From assembly GCA_002917775.1 (NCBI GenBank), contig KZ627152.1:536641-600640 (forward strand): a stretch of 64,000 nucleotides of DNA, in the 5' to 3' direction. A program made the position numbers and the translations under genes. The stretch comes from Glaciozyma antarctica PI12 (taxonomy: Eukaryota; Basidiomycota; Microbotryomycetes; Kriegeriales; Camptobasidiaceae). Of this stretch, positions 1 to 10,944 are shown piece after piece (the first letter of the stretch is position 1; the number at the start of each line of letters is the position of its first letter). The notes beneath the pieces were generated by a model, which searched no databases, was not told the origin of the DNA, and saw only the letters and a program-made list of their open reading frames with translations.

Positions 1-107
1 GGCATCGGTGGGGGTGGTGTAGGTCTGGACGCCGCGACGGGGAGGGAAGGTGGGAGCGACGAAAGTTGCCGAGGGGGTGGAGACGATCGATGGAGCTGCG
101 TGAGGAG

Positions 108-595
108 TTAGCGTCCTACTAGAGAGGAAGCGGAGACGACGGGAGGAGAAGACGCACCACTGAGGAGGTTCGCATTCTGCCCGAGCGGAGGAAGGCCAGA
201 GGTGGGAGACGAGTCCTGGATAACGTATGTCGCCCAAATCCAGCGCTTCTTGTGCTCCACGCCCTCAGGAGGAGGAGTAACGTCGTCCTCTGTCGGCAGG
301 CGTCTCAAGCGAAGGAGACGTTTCGGAGTTGGCGGTTCGAGCTCTTCCGCTGCGACGAGGTCAGCGATTTCTCGCAAGATTGGCGTGAGGACTTACGGCG
401 AGGTTTCTCGATGGGCGCAGCGATCATTTCTGGGACCGAGGCGATGGAGAGAGCGATGGCCGCGCGGTGTGCGGCAACTTGGGTGCGATGCGCGAGGCGG
501 TCGAATAGTCGCTCAAAGGACGACGACTCTGCGAGGGTGTGGGCGTCCAGAAGAGACGAAAGAGCGAGTAGAAGAAGGGCGAGAATGCGGAACAT
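108..595 (-). CDS. Small secreted protein of the RW-motif family, copy 1
   Basis: Two exons (595-397 and 349-108) flank an intron at 396-350 (GTAAGT to CGCAG) in phase 1. The product is about 145 residues. It opens with a hydrophobic signal-peptide-like segment (MFRILALLLLALSSLLDA), then an Arg/Ser-rich stretch, and after the intron a conserved block with LLRLRRLPTEDD and GVEHKKRWIWA. That block matches three other genes in this window (6.3, 17.5 and 19.4 kb), and all four carry the phase-1 intron at the same place. Unlike the others it lacks PDAE after the tryptophans and has a tail of about 30 residues. I recognise no known domain. Secretion is inferred from the leader only. Confidence 0.6.
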
Positions 596-1349
596 CGCGA
601 GACAACGGCGGAGTGTGGACCGGGGGACCTTGAGGGTGGAGAAACGAGCGTGAGGGTGTTGAGAGTGTTTGGAGAGTTGGCGGGGTTCAGCAAAGGACGT
701 GAAGGACAGAGCAGAGAGCAAAGAGAAGGGCAGAGTGCGAGCTGGATCAGGGCAGCTCTCGGCGGACAGGCCGCATTGAGGTTGGTGCCTGGATTTCGAT
801 CTCAACTGGGACGTCGAGACCGGCCGCCTTTGAGATCGCCTCTCGCTGAGCTGCCGAATGCCTGAGTGAGCTTTGAGGATGTCTCAACCCTGTCACGTCG
901 GGGGACGCGGAGGGAGAGCACGGAGGAGCAGCCTGAGGGACGATAATCTGCAGAGGCGAAGGCGATTCAATCGCGGTGCCTGGTTCACGCCGGCTAGGCG
1001 AGAGTTAGCGTGGTATCCAGATGAGCTGCAGGAGCTAGAGAGGAGCTTCCAGTACTGTCGTCGCAATCAAGCGCGTTCGTCGAAAAGCGCGGAAGAGCCG
1101 GCGGCAAGCTGAGGAAGCTGGTCGTATTCGAGGTTGCTAGCACGCTTGACGGGTGTGCCTTACTCTAAAGCTCGAATGTCGCGTGCAGTGGCAGCGTGAG
1201 GTTACAACAGCGAGCGGGGTGAGGGAAGGGGAAGAGGAGTGCGGTCCCCGAACGCGCTCTTCTCCTCCGCCAGTCGCCTGGCCCGAGTCAGCGCACAGTA
1301 AGTTCTCGCGCAAGGGAAGCGGAGGAGGGTTAGCTAACAGGTTTGAGCA
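596..1349. other. Intergenic region between divergent genes
   Basis: This stretch separates the minus-strand small secreted gene from the plus-strand large gene and presumably holds both promoters. Short open frames here (for example 873-1112) are Arg/Ser-rich, lack splice-supported extension and resemble no known family, so I call no gene. Confidence 0.4.
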
Positions 1350-4300
1350 GTGGCAGCACCGGTCGGCGAATCCCTCAGCTCCATCGCCTGCCTCCTCGAC
1401 GTGACGCCTTCGACCTGCTCTCAGTCCGCCCATCTCCTTTCCCTCCTCCACCAACGCACCAACTCGCCTACTCCAGCTCCAGCAGTCTACTCGATCATTC
1501 AGCTCCCGGCGCGAGGACCTTGGCCATCTCGTAGCGGCGTTTGGAGAGGCAGTCGAGGATGAGATAGGAGACGAGGCGGGGAGCAAGTCGAGCGCGCGGT
1601 CAGGCGTGAAGGACCCCCAGAAGCGTTTGCTCAAGGCTTTCGAGACGGCGCTGAACGAGTTTGAGAAGCGCTGGGAGGAGCAGACGCGGGGCGTTTCGAC
1701 AGCTGGGAGCTCCGGACCCCTCCCCTCGCCTCGACCTCCTCACGCGACCCGTATGCCGTCGAGTTCACCGCACCGAGGTCCTGGATCGAACATCTCCGCG
1801 ACACCGAGTCCGAAGCTGCCATCCTCGAATTTGTCGAGCTCCTTCTCGCCGACCCGTGCACTCTCGGCGCCGGGATTGCAACACTCGAAGGCGATGCTCT
1901 CACCTCTCTCCTCCCTCCACACTCCTATACCAACTCCTCTTCGCCCCTTCGATCCCTCTTTCACCTCGTCGCAGCCGCCAAAGGATCCGAGGCTGTCCTG
2001 GAACTCGCGTTGGGAGCTTGGGAGACGGCGATACGGGAGATTGTAGGGAGGGAGAGCTCGCGGAACCAAGCTGAAGATGGTGAGAGTAAAGGGAAAGGGA
2101 AGGCCGGGGGCGGTGCGCGGGAGAAGGAGCTCGAGGAGTTCTTGGTCGGGATGCTGGATCTGCTCGACTCGATGGGATTGGAGGTCGGTGGCGTCGCGAG
2201 TGGGGAGCCAAAGGCGAGTGGAGGAACGGGACCCCTCTCGCTGCATCGAGGAATAGAAGATGTTCACCTCCAGCTCCTTCACGAAGCGCAAGCCCTCCGC
2301 TCGCAAACCCTCTCTTCGTTCCCGACTTCCTCGCCACCTTCCTCAGCGCGCCACGTCCCTTCGGCCTTCAACCCCGCCAACTGGAGCTCCACGATGGCGA
2401 GCACTTTCTCTACGCTATCCTCGTACTCGTCCGCGTCGCTTTCGACCGTCGCAACCCTTTCCAGCAACCTCTCCTCGGCCGCCGGCCTTCCCTTTCCGCT
2501 ATCTTCCCCTCCTTCCCTCCCCTCGTCCTTCACCCGCCCCTCCCCTCCATCAAGCTCCATTCCCTCTAGCCCTTCGCGACTCCTCCACCCTGCGCCCCTC
2601 CACACCCCCCTTTCCTCCCTCCTCACGCGCACCTCGACGACGCTCCTCAAGCTCCTCTCTCCCTCGCCATCCCCTTCAACACCCCTCGCCACGGCCCTTG
2701 TCTCCCGTCTCCTTTCCACCTCTTTCCCCGCATCGAATGCTCTCACTCCTCCCAGCCTCTCGACCCCCTCGGCGCATCACAAAGTCCTCCTCCTCGCCGT
2801 TACGCGTTGGTACGGCTTCGGCTGGCTCGGAGCGAAGCTTGGGAAAGCTGGAACCGGTGGTGGCTGGACGATCACGGCGATTCCATGCGGGGTGAGGATG
2901 TCGCGGAAGGAGGAGGAGAGCGGGAGAGAGAGAGGGAGGAAGGCTGGGACGGCGATGCTCGATGAGGTGTATGTCAACCCGTCGGAGAGGATTGAGGTTC
3001 TCCTCGGGTTGCATCGATGCATTTACGGAGCGATCGTTGGGGCTTGTGGGCTGGGAGCGGCGGTGCGGGACGAGGATCGGGAGGGGAAGGCGTTGAGGAA
3101 AGCGGCGAAGGCTTTCGTCGGAGCCTGGAGTTCGGGAGTTGGGAAGGTCGACAGCAGCGACGGGACGGGGATGAAGTCGTTTCTTCTCGACTCAGGGACG
3201 CTGGTGGATCTCGTCGCGTCGTTCGGTCAGCTCGTCCTTCGTTCGCCCGCCGCAGCTCCGATTCACTCGCCGACTAGCTTCAAGAGGAGCAGCGCGTTCA
3301 GCCCCTCCAAGACGGAGCTCGACAACTCGTCGGCGGCATCGAATTCGGCGAGGAGCGTGGAGGACGGACCGGCGAGCCTAGGAGAGCGCCTGGAGGTTGT
3401 CGTCGGCTTCGCGTCGACGCTCGCGAATCGGGACGCAGCTCTCGTTATCGCTACACCCGCCTCGAACGGCAGGCTTAAGCTCTCCCTCCGGATACCGGAG
3501 AACGAGCTCTCCAACTCTCCCGCCGCGCCTTCTCGTCACCCACCCTCGACAAAACCTCGTCGCAGCTCCCAACCGACTCCACCGCCTCTCCATCGCAATC
3601 GATCCCTCCCCGTACCCCGCAGCTCCAGCGGCTGGATCTCCCCTCCTCGCTCGCCACGGCAAGAAGCTCTCCAATCGTCGATGCAGTCTTCGTCCAGCTA
3701 TTTCGCAACCCGCACTCCCTCGCCCTCGACGATCCGCCTTTCTCCAGACGATGCGATCCCCGAGCTCTCGAGGGCGTCGTCCCTCACTTGGCGAACGAAG
3801 AAGAAGGAGAAGGAGCCGCCCGCCTCACTATCGCCGGCGGAGATGGCGCTCGTCCGGAAGGGAGTCTTTGCGCTTGCGAGGGCCGGGCACCGAGGAATGG
3901 AGGTGCGATCGACGCCGCAGGACGTCTTTGCGGGACCGAAAGGATCGCCTTTGCCGTCGGGGTCGCAGCACGTCCTCGACGCTCTCGCCGTAGCAGCTCG
4001 GCAAGCGGCAGAGGAGCGCGACTACCCCTCCCACGTCCTCTATTCTCAGACCCTCTCCATCCTTCGACATCATCACCAAACCTCAGGCAACCTCGACTCG
4101 ATCCTCACTCGCATCGTGGCGCCACTTCGAGAAGCCAACGTCAAGGCGACTTCGACGCTGCGACTAGCCAAACGACGACTCGCCGAAGTCGACGCTCAAC
4201 GACGAAGTCTTCTCGAGATTGCGCGGAGCGAGCGAGGAGTCATCGACGACCTGCGGATTCGCGCCTGGTACTTGTCCGTCAAGGCGAGCGAGCAAGGTCG

Positions 4301-5913
4301 GCAGCTCCGCTCTCGCCTGGCGGATCTACGAGTCAGGCGGACGAAGGAGGAGACGAACGCAGCGCGGGAGAGCGTCGAGGCGTGGGCGAACGAGCTGGGG
4401 ATATATTCGTTCGCCAAGGCGGGACAGTTCGAGGAGGCGCTCATGCTCGTCGAGACGGGGGTGGCGCTGGCGATGCAGCCCGAGACGTTCTACGCGAACC
4501 CGTTCTGGGCGAGGGAGCAGGCCGTCGTGGCGAGCTTGGTCGCCAGTCGGCATTCGGCAGCGAAGTCTCGCCCGTCGTTCGCGGAGACGCTCCTGGCGTC
4601 GGGATCCTCGATTCTCGCAGCGCCGTTGACGCTTGCGGGACTGCCGTATCCCTCGATGGAGAACGCGACGGCCTCGGGACCCACTCCTCCCGCCAAGGTC
4701 GTCTTTGCGTTCGGCGCTGCCTCGCCGTCGATGCTCAAGCCGCACGAAGCAACGATGGCGTTCGCGGGAGCAGTGGAGGAGTCATCTTCTGCGAGTCGGT
4801 CTCAAGCTGTCGGTACGCCCTCTTCCCAGCACCTCTTCGAACGTCTTGCTGACGCTTTTTTGCAGGGCTACATGTGGTCGGACGTCGCTTCGAGCACGGT
4901 TTCGAGCAGGAACGTCGATGGTCGGCTCCTCGGCTGCGACGCATGGCTCGAAGAATTCGCATCGCCACTCTCGCCTCTCGCGCGACCTTCACCAGGAGAC
5001 GTACGATTCGGACTCGCTACCCTCCCCAAAGCCTTCCTCCCCTCGACGCCTCCTCCTCCCGTCTACTTCGAGAAGATCCTGAGGCGGTTTACAACCCATC
5101 CCTCGCCTCACGCCAAACTCCACGCGCTCCTCGAACTCGAACTCGTCCTTTCAGCCTCGATGAGCGCTCCTCCTTCTGCCCGCTCGATGCCACCCCCGGC
5201 GGCGACGGCGGAAACAGTCAACGCGCCTCGAGCGAGGGGCTACATTGCGAAGCTTTCGGGCCTTCTCTCGAAGCGCCTGAGCCTCGCTCCTTCGCCTATC
5301 GCAATGCTCCTCGAGGGTGACGAGGAGGACGTCGCGGGACTCGACCACGCAAAGGAGCCCTCGATCCTGTCGGCCTCGGATGTGTTTGCCTCTCCTCGCC
5401 GCCGTCGACAGCTTTCCAACGCCTCAGCCTCGACCATCACCGTCGAAGATCTACAACACCCACTCTTCGCCATCTCCCAGCTCGACACCTCCACTCCAGC
5501 GGGATCCTCCGCCAACACCGACGACCTCCTCACCGAGCTCGAGAGTATCCTCCTACACCTCCGTCCCTCCTCCCTCTTCCAGAACCTCCAAACTATCGCC
5601 TCACTCACCCCCTCCGCCATCCTCGACTCCAACTTTCTCGGCAAGGCGTTCTGGGACGTCGGGCTCGCGGCGCTGAGCGTTAAGCGGGATGTCGTCGAGG
5701 GCGAGGCGGGGGTTGTGGAGCGGGCACTGGCGGCGTTGGGAGAGGGGACGGAGGAGGGGAAGGAGTTGGCGGAGAGGTTGTTGGGGATTGGTGAGTGGTT
5801 CCTCCTCTGCTGTGGTGCGGGATGCTGATGCTCGCTTTTGGTTAGCTGCGCGGGAGGAGTCGTCGGTCGCGCTGGGGCTTGTGGGCTCGCTGGGGTCGAG
5901 CCGGAGTTTGTGA
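1350..5913 (+). CDS. Large protein of uncertain function, possibly RasGAP/VPS9-like
   Basis: The main open frame (about 1692-5828) encodes over 1,300 residues and is joined at its 3' end, by an intron at about 5790-5854, to a last exon ending at the TGA at 5911-5913. A plausible start is ATG 1350, with a first intron near 1401-1482. The protein is Ser/Pro-rich in its first half. The middle is helical (around 4000-4560) and the C-terminal part contains HPSPHAKLHALLELE and GKAFWDVGLAAL. The order of blocks recalls fungal proteins with RasGAP-like and VPS9-like regions, but I cannot confirm either domain by eye. The frame changes near 1690 without a good intron, and between about 3490 and 3850 another frame also looks coding, so the N-terminal third is provisional. 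An intron-like segment at 4813-4865 reads through in frame and is treated as coding. Confidence 0.5.
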
Positions 5914-6269
5914 CTAGCGAGGAGCGTAGATGCACTGTAAACTTGGCGCTGCTCGAGGAATGCTCGCTGAATGGGAGAAGACCCGGACGTCCGAGGGAGA
6001 TCGATCGGCGCCCTTTGTCTAGCGGACCTCCGAGTTTTCCTTCTCTCGTCTTTACAAGGGTTCTTTCCCTGTTCATAGCTGGGAATAGGGAATCCAGATT
6101 TTGCAAGGACCGCTTCAGAATCGCATCGAGGGTGGATCCCAGATCCCAATGCCACCTTTCTCCCTCTACCAAGTACTCTCACACACTCCATCCTCAACGA
6201 AAGACCTTCCTCTAGCCTCGCCCGCTCAGTCGTCCCTCTCCACCCGCCTTCAAACCCACTAGCCGCACC
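5914..6269. other. Intergenic region upstream of small secreted gene 2
   Basis: No gene is seen. Pyrimidine-rich sequence just before ATG 6270 is consistent with a promoter and 5' leader. Confidence 0.3.
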
Positions 6270-6679
6270 ATGGTCGCGCGTGCCCCAATCGCCCTCCTCC
6301 TCGCCACACTTCCAACCCTACTCCAGAGCCAACCTCTCCCAGGATTTGATGAGGTCGAAATCTCCTCGAATCCCTCGCTGCTCTCCATCCCCGTCCGTAC
6401 GTCGCGCTCCACTGCATCCTCGCTAGCGAGCTCCACTGATGCGAAGTCGAACTCCCAGCCGATACCAGGGTTGAGGCGCAAGATCGTCTTGCTCTCCAGC
6501 CAGTGATCGCCGAAGAGGGTATCGCTACCTCTCCTGTAGGCGAGGAGAGGGCAGGACGGTGGGTCTGGGGACCTGATGCGGAGCTGGAGGAGGGATTCTT
6601 TCGCGTTTGGGTCGAGAGTGCGTTCTCTTCTCCTCGCTTCTTTGCGGATACTCTGGCTAACGCTGGCAGTGCAGATTGA
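6270..6679 (+). CDS. Small secreted protein of the RW-motif family, copy 2
   Basis: Three exons: 6270-6396, 6459-6617 and 6675-6679. The introns at 6397-6458 (GTACGT to CCCAG) and 6618-6674 (GTGCGT to TGCAG) are canonical. The product is about 96 residues with a signal-peptide-like N-terminus (MVARAPIALLLATLPTLLQS). The first intron is phase 1 and sits where the single intron lies in the other three family members. Downstream lies AGRWVWGPDAELEEG, the family signature, followed by a short extra tail with a second aromatic pair (FFRVW). The second intron leaves only an Asn codon and the stop in the last exon. Function unknown; secretion inferred from the leader. Confidence 0.65.
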
Positions 6680-7012
6680 GCTCTGGAATGAAGGAACGAG
6701 AGGAGAGAAGCTTCTCGAGGTTGACTGAATTGAACCTGTTGTCGCGCGCGTCTCGACGTGTCAAAGGACTTGGAGCTTGATTCTTGCCTGTCCGCCGCCT
6801 CTCTGTTCCTCCCCCATCGCTCGTCCATATCTTGCCGACCAGGCGCAAGAGTTCTCGAGCCAGGCCATACTCCCCCGATCGATCCACGACTCGTCGAGGG
6901 CCTCACGGAGCACGGCCACGGTCCCCGCGCGACTCTTCGAAGGCGGTAGGAAGGTGGGCTCGGGGGCCCTCCAGCAAGAGAACAAGACAGCTAATGCATC
7001 TTACCAGCTCAG

Positions 7013-10000
7013 ATGGACCCCCCCCGCTCCACCCCAGTTGTCAAGAAGGCTCGCACCACCTCCGGCAGCACCCCCTCCGCCCGCTCCCCCTCCCTCCCCG
7101 CCGTTTCTCCTCCCTCCCCGACCTCGCACGCCGATACGCCTCTCAACAGCATCGCGGAAGAGGTGGAGGAAGCGGAGGCGGAGCAGCGCGTGAGCTTCTA
7201 TGTCCAGGCGGCGGACGACATGCTGCTGGCGACGTTGGAGAAGGAGGCGTTCTTGTTCACTCGCGTGGAACAGGCGGCGCTTAGGATTTTTCAGGAAATG
7301 GATTGTACGTGCTTTCTCTCTGCTCAAGCGGATTTCCCGCTGCAAGAGGGGAGCGCTGATGGGGAGCGCAGACGAAGCGAGGTACCTCTTCATGCGCTTG
7401 TACCTCCGCAAGCACGGCTGGATCCGCCTCGTTTCGCTCGGCTACGAGAACGATATCAGTGACCTCGACGCTGCGTGTGAAGCCCTCTACACGACAGTCG
7501 ACCTCTCCTGTCCACCGAAAGCGCGACTCGCAACCCCCGAGGACGCCGATCCGAACGTCGATCCGAACGTCGTTGATTTGACGGGCGACGACGAGGATGA
7601 AGCTGCGGATGAGGATTCTGAGGAGGATGGATTTTGGGAGGATGGCGGAGGGGAGGAGCGTGCTGGAGCAGGGGAAGGCGGAGGAGGTTCTGGGGGTGTT
7701 GAGCAGGGATGAGCTGGAGGTGCTGGGGAAGAAGATGAAGGTAAACGGAGGGAAGGGAACGGTGAGTTCTGCGTTTCTTGCGATGCAGGAGGGGGATTTG
7801 ACGAGCCGGATGATTGGTAGAGACGCGAGTGGACGACAGCTCTCCTCAAGACGGCTTCGCAGGCGACTCTCGGCTTCTTTGCAAGGCCCAAAGGAAAGGA
7901 GACCTCCACCACCAAGATGGTCGGAGTTTCCTACGACGCGAAAGGGAACAAGCTCAAACAATCCTCCCTCGTCGTCAGCGCCGCTCTCAAGACCATCGGT
8001 CCGTCCCTCCCCCTCCTCCTCTCCCCCGCTAACACCCCGCGCAGGCTCCTGCATCCGTATCCACCCCTCCTACGTCTCCCTCTTCAACCGCCTCTCCCTC
8101 GTCTACCACCGCACAGCCTACACCTCTTCCACGGGCATCACCTCTCTAACCGCCTCGCTCCTCTCTCGCTTCGGGAAACGCCATTACCCCTCCTACGTCG
8201 TTCGTCGATCCTTCTCCATCTTCCCATCTCGTGCCATCCTGCGGAAATTCGAGGAAGCGCTGGCGGTAGAGCAGAGGATGGAGGAATTGCTCGAGGGGTC
8301 GAATGGAGCGAAGAGTGCTGCTGGGGCTGCGGTGGTGAAGAGGGAGAGGGAGGAGGGGTGGGCGGAGGGGATTAGGTTGTTTGAGGAGAAGGTGAAGGGG
8401 GTTTGGGAGAGGATGTGTGAGGAGGGAGAGAAGGAGTTGAGGAAAGAGATGAAGGTCGTCGAAGAGAAGCAGTTGCTGTATTATCGCAAGAGGTTCCATC
8501 CTGGTGAGCTCTGTTTCGCCTCCTCCCTCGCGCACGGAACTGATGAAGAGCAGGAATGGCCTCTCACTCGAGCAGTCTACAAAGCAGCAGTCATCTACGC
8601 TCGCCTCGTCCGTCCATTCCTCCTCCCTCATTCCTCGCTAACCCAAGTCGCAGGGCCGCCACTCCTCGGAACTCCCCCTCCTCCGCTCCCTCCTAGCACA
8701 GAATTCCTTCCGCCGCGGCAAGCGAGGAGATTGGTACGACCGCCTCGCGCTCGTCTTGATGAAGTACCCGAGTGCGGAGGAGGAGGCCGAGAGTACTACG
8801 GCGGGGAAGGCGGCGCGGTTAGCGAAGAAGCGGAAGGAGGAGGCTTTGGAGGTCTGTTTGCGCGGGTTGGAGGATCCGGTTACGCATCTCAGTACGTGCG
8901 TTCTCTAGAGAGAGCGAGGAAGGGGAGCTGATGAGGAACAGTTTACAAGTCGTCTCTTCAACGACGGGTTTCGAGAATCGAGTCGGCGCTCGAGGTGCCC
9001 AAGGCTCAGCGACATATTTTTGAGCGCGTGTTGGCCAAGTCGGAGTCTCGCATCGAGGAGGGAGAGAGGTTGGACGATGCGATCGTGGGGAAGAAGAGCG
9101 TTTGGAAGGGGGAGGAGGGGGAGGTTAGTGTTGAGGAGTTGGCGTTGGAGAGGTATGCGGCGGAGGGGTGGAAAGGGTGAGTCCGTTTCGAGGGAGCTGA
9201 GGAGGGAAGCTAATGTGCGGGAGAGCAGGTTCCATTCCGAGAACAGCATCCTCACGACTGTCGTGCGTCGCGTCGTTCTCGCCATCAGCCTCATCGCTAA
9301 CTCCCGCACAGTTCTCGCTCGTCTTTTGGGATATCCTCTTCACGCCCATCGACGGAGTTTTCGAGACTGCGTACCAGTCCGCGCCATTGGATCTCCGCAC
9401 CGACGCTTTCTGCATCGGTCAGTCCCGCCGTTCCTCGCACGCAATCTCGTCGCTGACCTCGCTCTCCCGCAGTCCGACGCTCGCTCATTAAAGCTCGAAT
9501 CGCTGCGGTCGAGAAGGGGAAAGCCAAGTCCCTCCTTTCGAAAGTCGACGATCGCGAGCGAGCGAAGAACACGTTCTGCGTCGGCGTCAATTGGGAGAAG
9601 TACTCGAAGGAGGACCTGCTGGAGATCGTCGAGGTGAGTTCGTCCTTTGCTGCCCAAGGAGTGAGGCTGATTAAGCTGGTCGCGCAGTGTATCGGTCCAG
9701 CTGCGCTCGCTCCGATCCTCTCCATCTTTGCCGAGGAGTACGGCCACCGCACGGGCGGTATTCCCGACCTCTGGTTCGTCTCTCCCCCTCCTCCTCAATC
9801 CCATCTAAACCCTCATCACAGCCTCTGGAACCCCGACGAGGACACCTGCAAGTTCGTCGAAGTCAAAGGCCCTGGCGACTCGCTCTCCGAGACGCAGAAA
9901 GTTTGGATCGACGTCCTTCTCACCGCTGGAGTCGGGGTCGAGGTGTGTAGGGTCGTTACGCCGGAGGAGAGGGAGGAGATGAGGGAGAAGGAGAGGGAGA

Positions 10001-10359
10001 GGAAGGAGAAGGCGGGGAAGAGGGGGAAGAAGCGGGCGAGGACCGAGGAGGAGGAAGAGAAAGAGCATGAGCTTTTGAGGTTTGGCTGTTGGCTTCGTCG
10101 CCGTCGTCGTTTCGTTGTTGTTGTGCAAGATGGTTTGCTCAGATCTGGCTTGAAGTTCGAAGGCGGGGGCGCGTCGAAACTGCTCGTGACCTCGACTCGA
10201 CTGTTTTTGGGTGACGTCGCCTCGCTTCCCGTCGACTTAGACTTTGACACGGCTTCCTTTCTTCCTCCGACCACTACTCTGCTCCCTACAGACCTCAACA
10301 TCAACATCACCTACATACCACCAGTACGTCGTCACTCACACCCGCGTCCGCCTCACTAA
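7013..10359 (+). CDS. FAN1: FAN1 structure-specific nuclease (Fanconi-associated nuclease 1 homologue)
   Basis: FAN1 family members cut branched DNA during interstrand crosslink repair in the nucleus. Exon 1 (7013-7304) gives a Ser/Pro-rich start then YVQAADDMLLATLEKEAFLF; an intron at 7305-7371 follows. Later exons carry RKHGWIRLVSLGYE, the helical FAN1 core (SLFNRLSLVYHR, SFRRGKRGDWYDRLAL, then SILTTVFSLVFWDILF), and the C-terminal VRR-NUC nuclease: Glu in FAEEYGHRTGGIPDL and EVKGPGDSLSETQ, the PD-(D/E)XK residues. About ten short introns are needed. Near 7570-7672 an acidic stretch either is an intron or involves a frame change. The C-terminus after about 10080 is unclear, because the open frame runs to 10359 into the leader of the next gene. 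Confidence 0.9.
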
Positions 10360-10798
10360 CGCCTTGCAGTGCCTTCCCTCACCTCCTCCATCAGCTCGTT
10401 CATCCAGTCCATCTTCCAGATCTTCGAGGGCATGTACGTGCGCCCCCTCATGCGCCAGAGCCCCACTAACACCGACGACGCGCAGCCTCCAGTCGTTCCT
10501 AGCCGTCTTCGAATCCATCTTTGCCGTCTTCCAGGCCATCCTCTCCCAGCTCCTCAACCTCGTCGAAAGCGTCTTCCGTTTTGCCATCGGTACGTCCTCC
10601 TCTCCAGCGCAAAAAAACGAGGAACTGACGCCACATGATAGATAACATCGTCCTCCTCGGCGTCGCAGCGGGTTGTCGTCTCCGTTCTCGCGCAGGGAAC
10701 GCCACTGACGCGTTTCTTGATTCGCAGCGGTGCTAGTGGCGTACTCTATGTACACACAGAGCCAAGGCAGGGCTGGAGGGCTCAAGAAGCGAGCTTGA
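10323..10798 (+). CDS. Tiny hydrophobic helical protein with intron-split start codon
   Basis: The start codon is assembled by splicing: A at 10323, intron 10324-10369 (GTACGT, CTAAC, TTGCAG), then TG at 10370-10371. Three more introns (two start GTACGT; the third starts GTTGTC and has CTGAC) join in-frame exons to TGA at 10796-10798. The product is about 89 residues. Residues ~8-60 form a periodic aromatic/hydrophobic helix (IFQIFEGI, FLAVFESIFAVFQAIL, LLNLVESVFRFAI), followed by a likely transmembrane segment (NIVLLGVAAAVLVAYSMY) and a basic tail (GGLKKRA). No family is recognised. A membrane or organellar location is inferred from hydrophobicity. No in-frame ATG exists elsewhere before the C-terminal Met, which supports the split start. 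Confidence 0.6.
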
Positions 10799-10944
10799 GC
10801 ACGCTCATTTCCTGTAAATGAATCGTTCCCACGGTGCCTCTCCCACTGCTCTCCCACTGCTCTCCACTGCTCGTAAGAAGAACGGTATTACACCACCTCA
10901 TCCTTCCTCCCCCTCCTACTCCACCGCATACATACTCCACCGCA

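Noticed and set aside
4813-4865. Consensus-looking intron (GTACGC, CTGAC, TTGCAG) in the large gene
   Set aside because: Its 53-nt length would break the frame, while unspliced sequence reads smoothly (SSQHLFERLADAFLQ) into conserved downstream sequence.
6777-7284. Overlapping frames around the FAN1 start
   Set aside because: Pro/Arg-rich shadow readings; the FAN1 frame from ATG 7013 has the family sequence.
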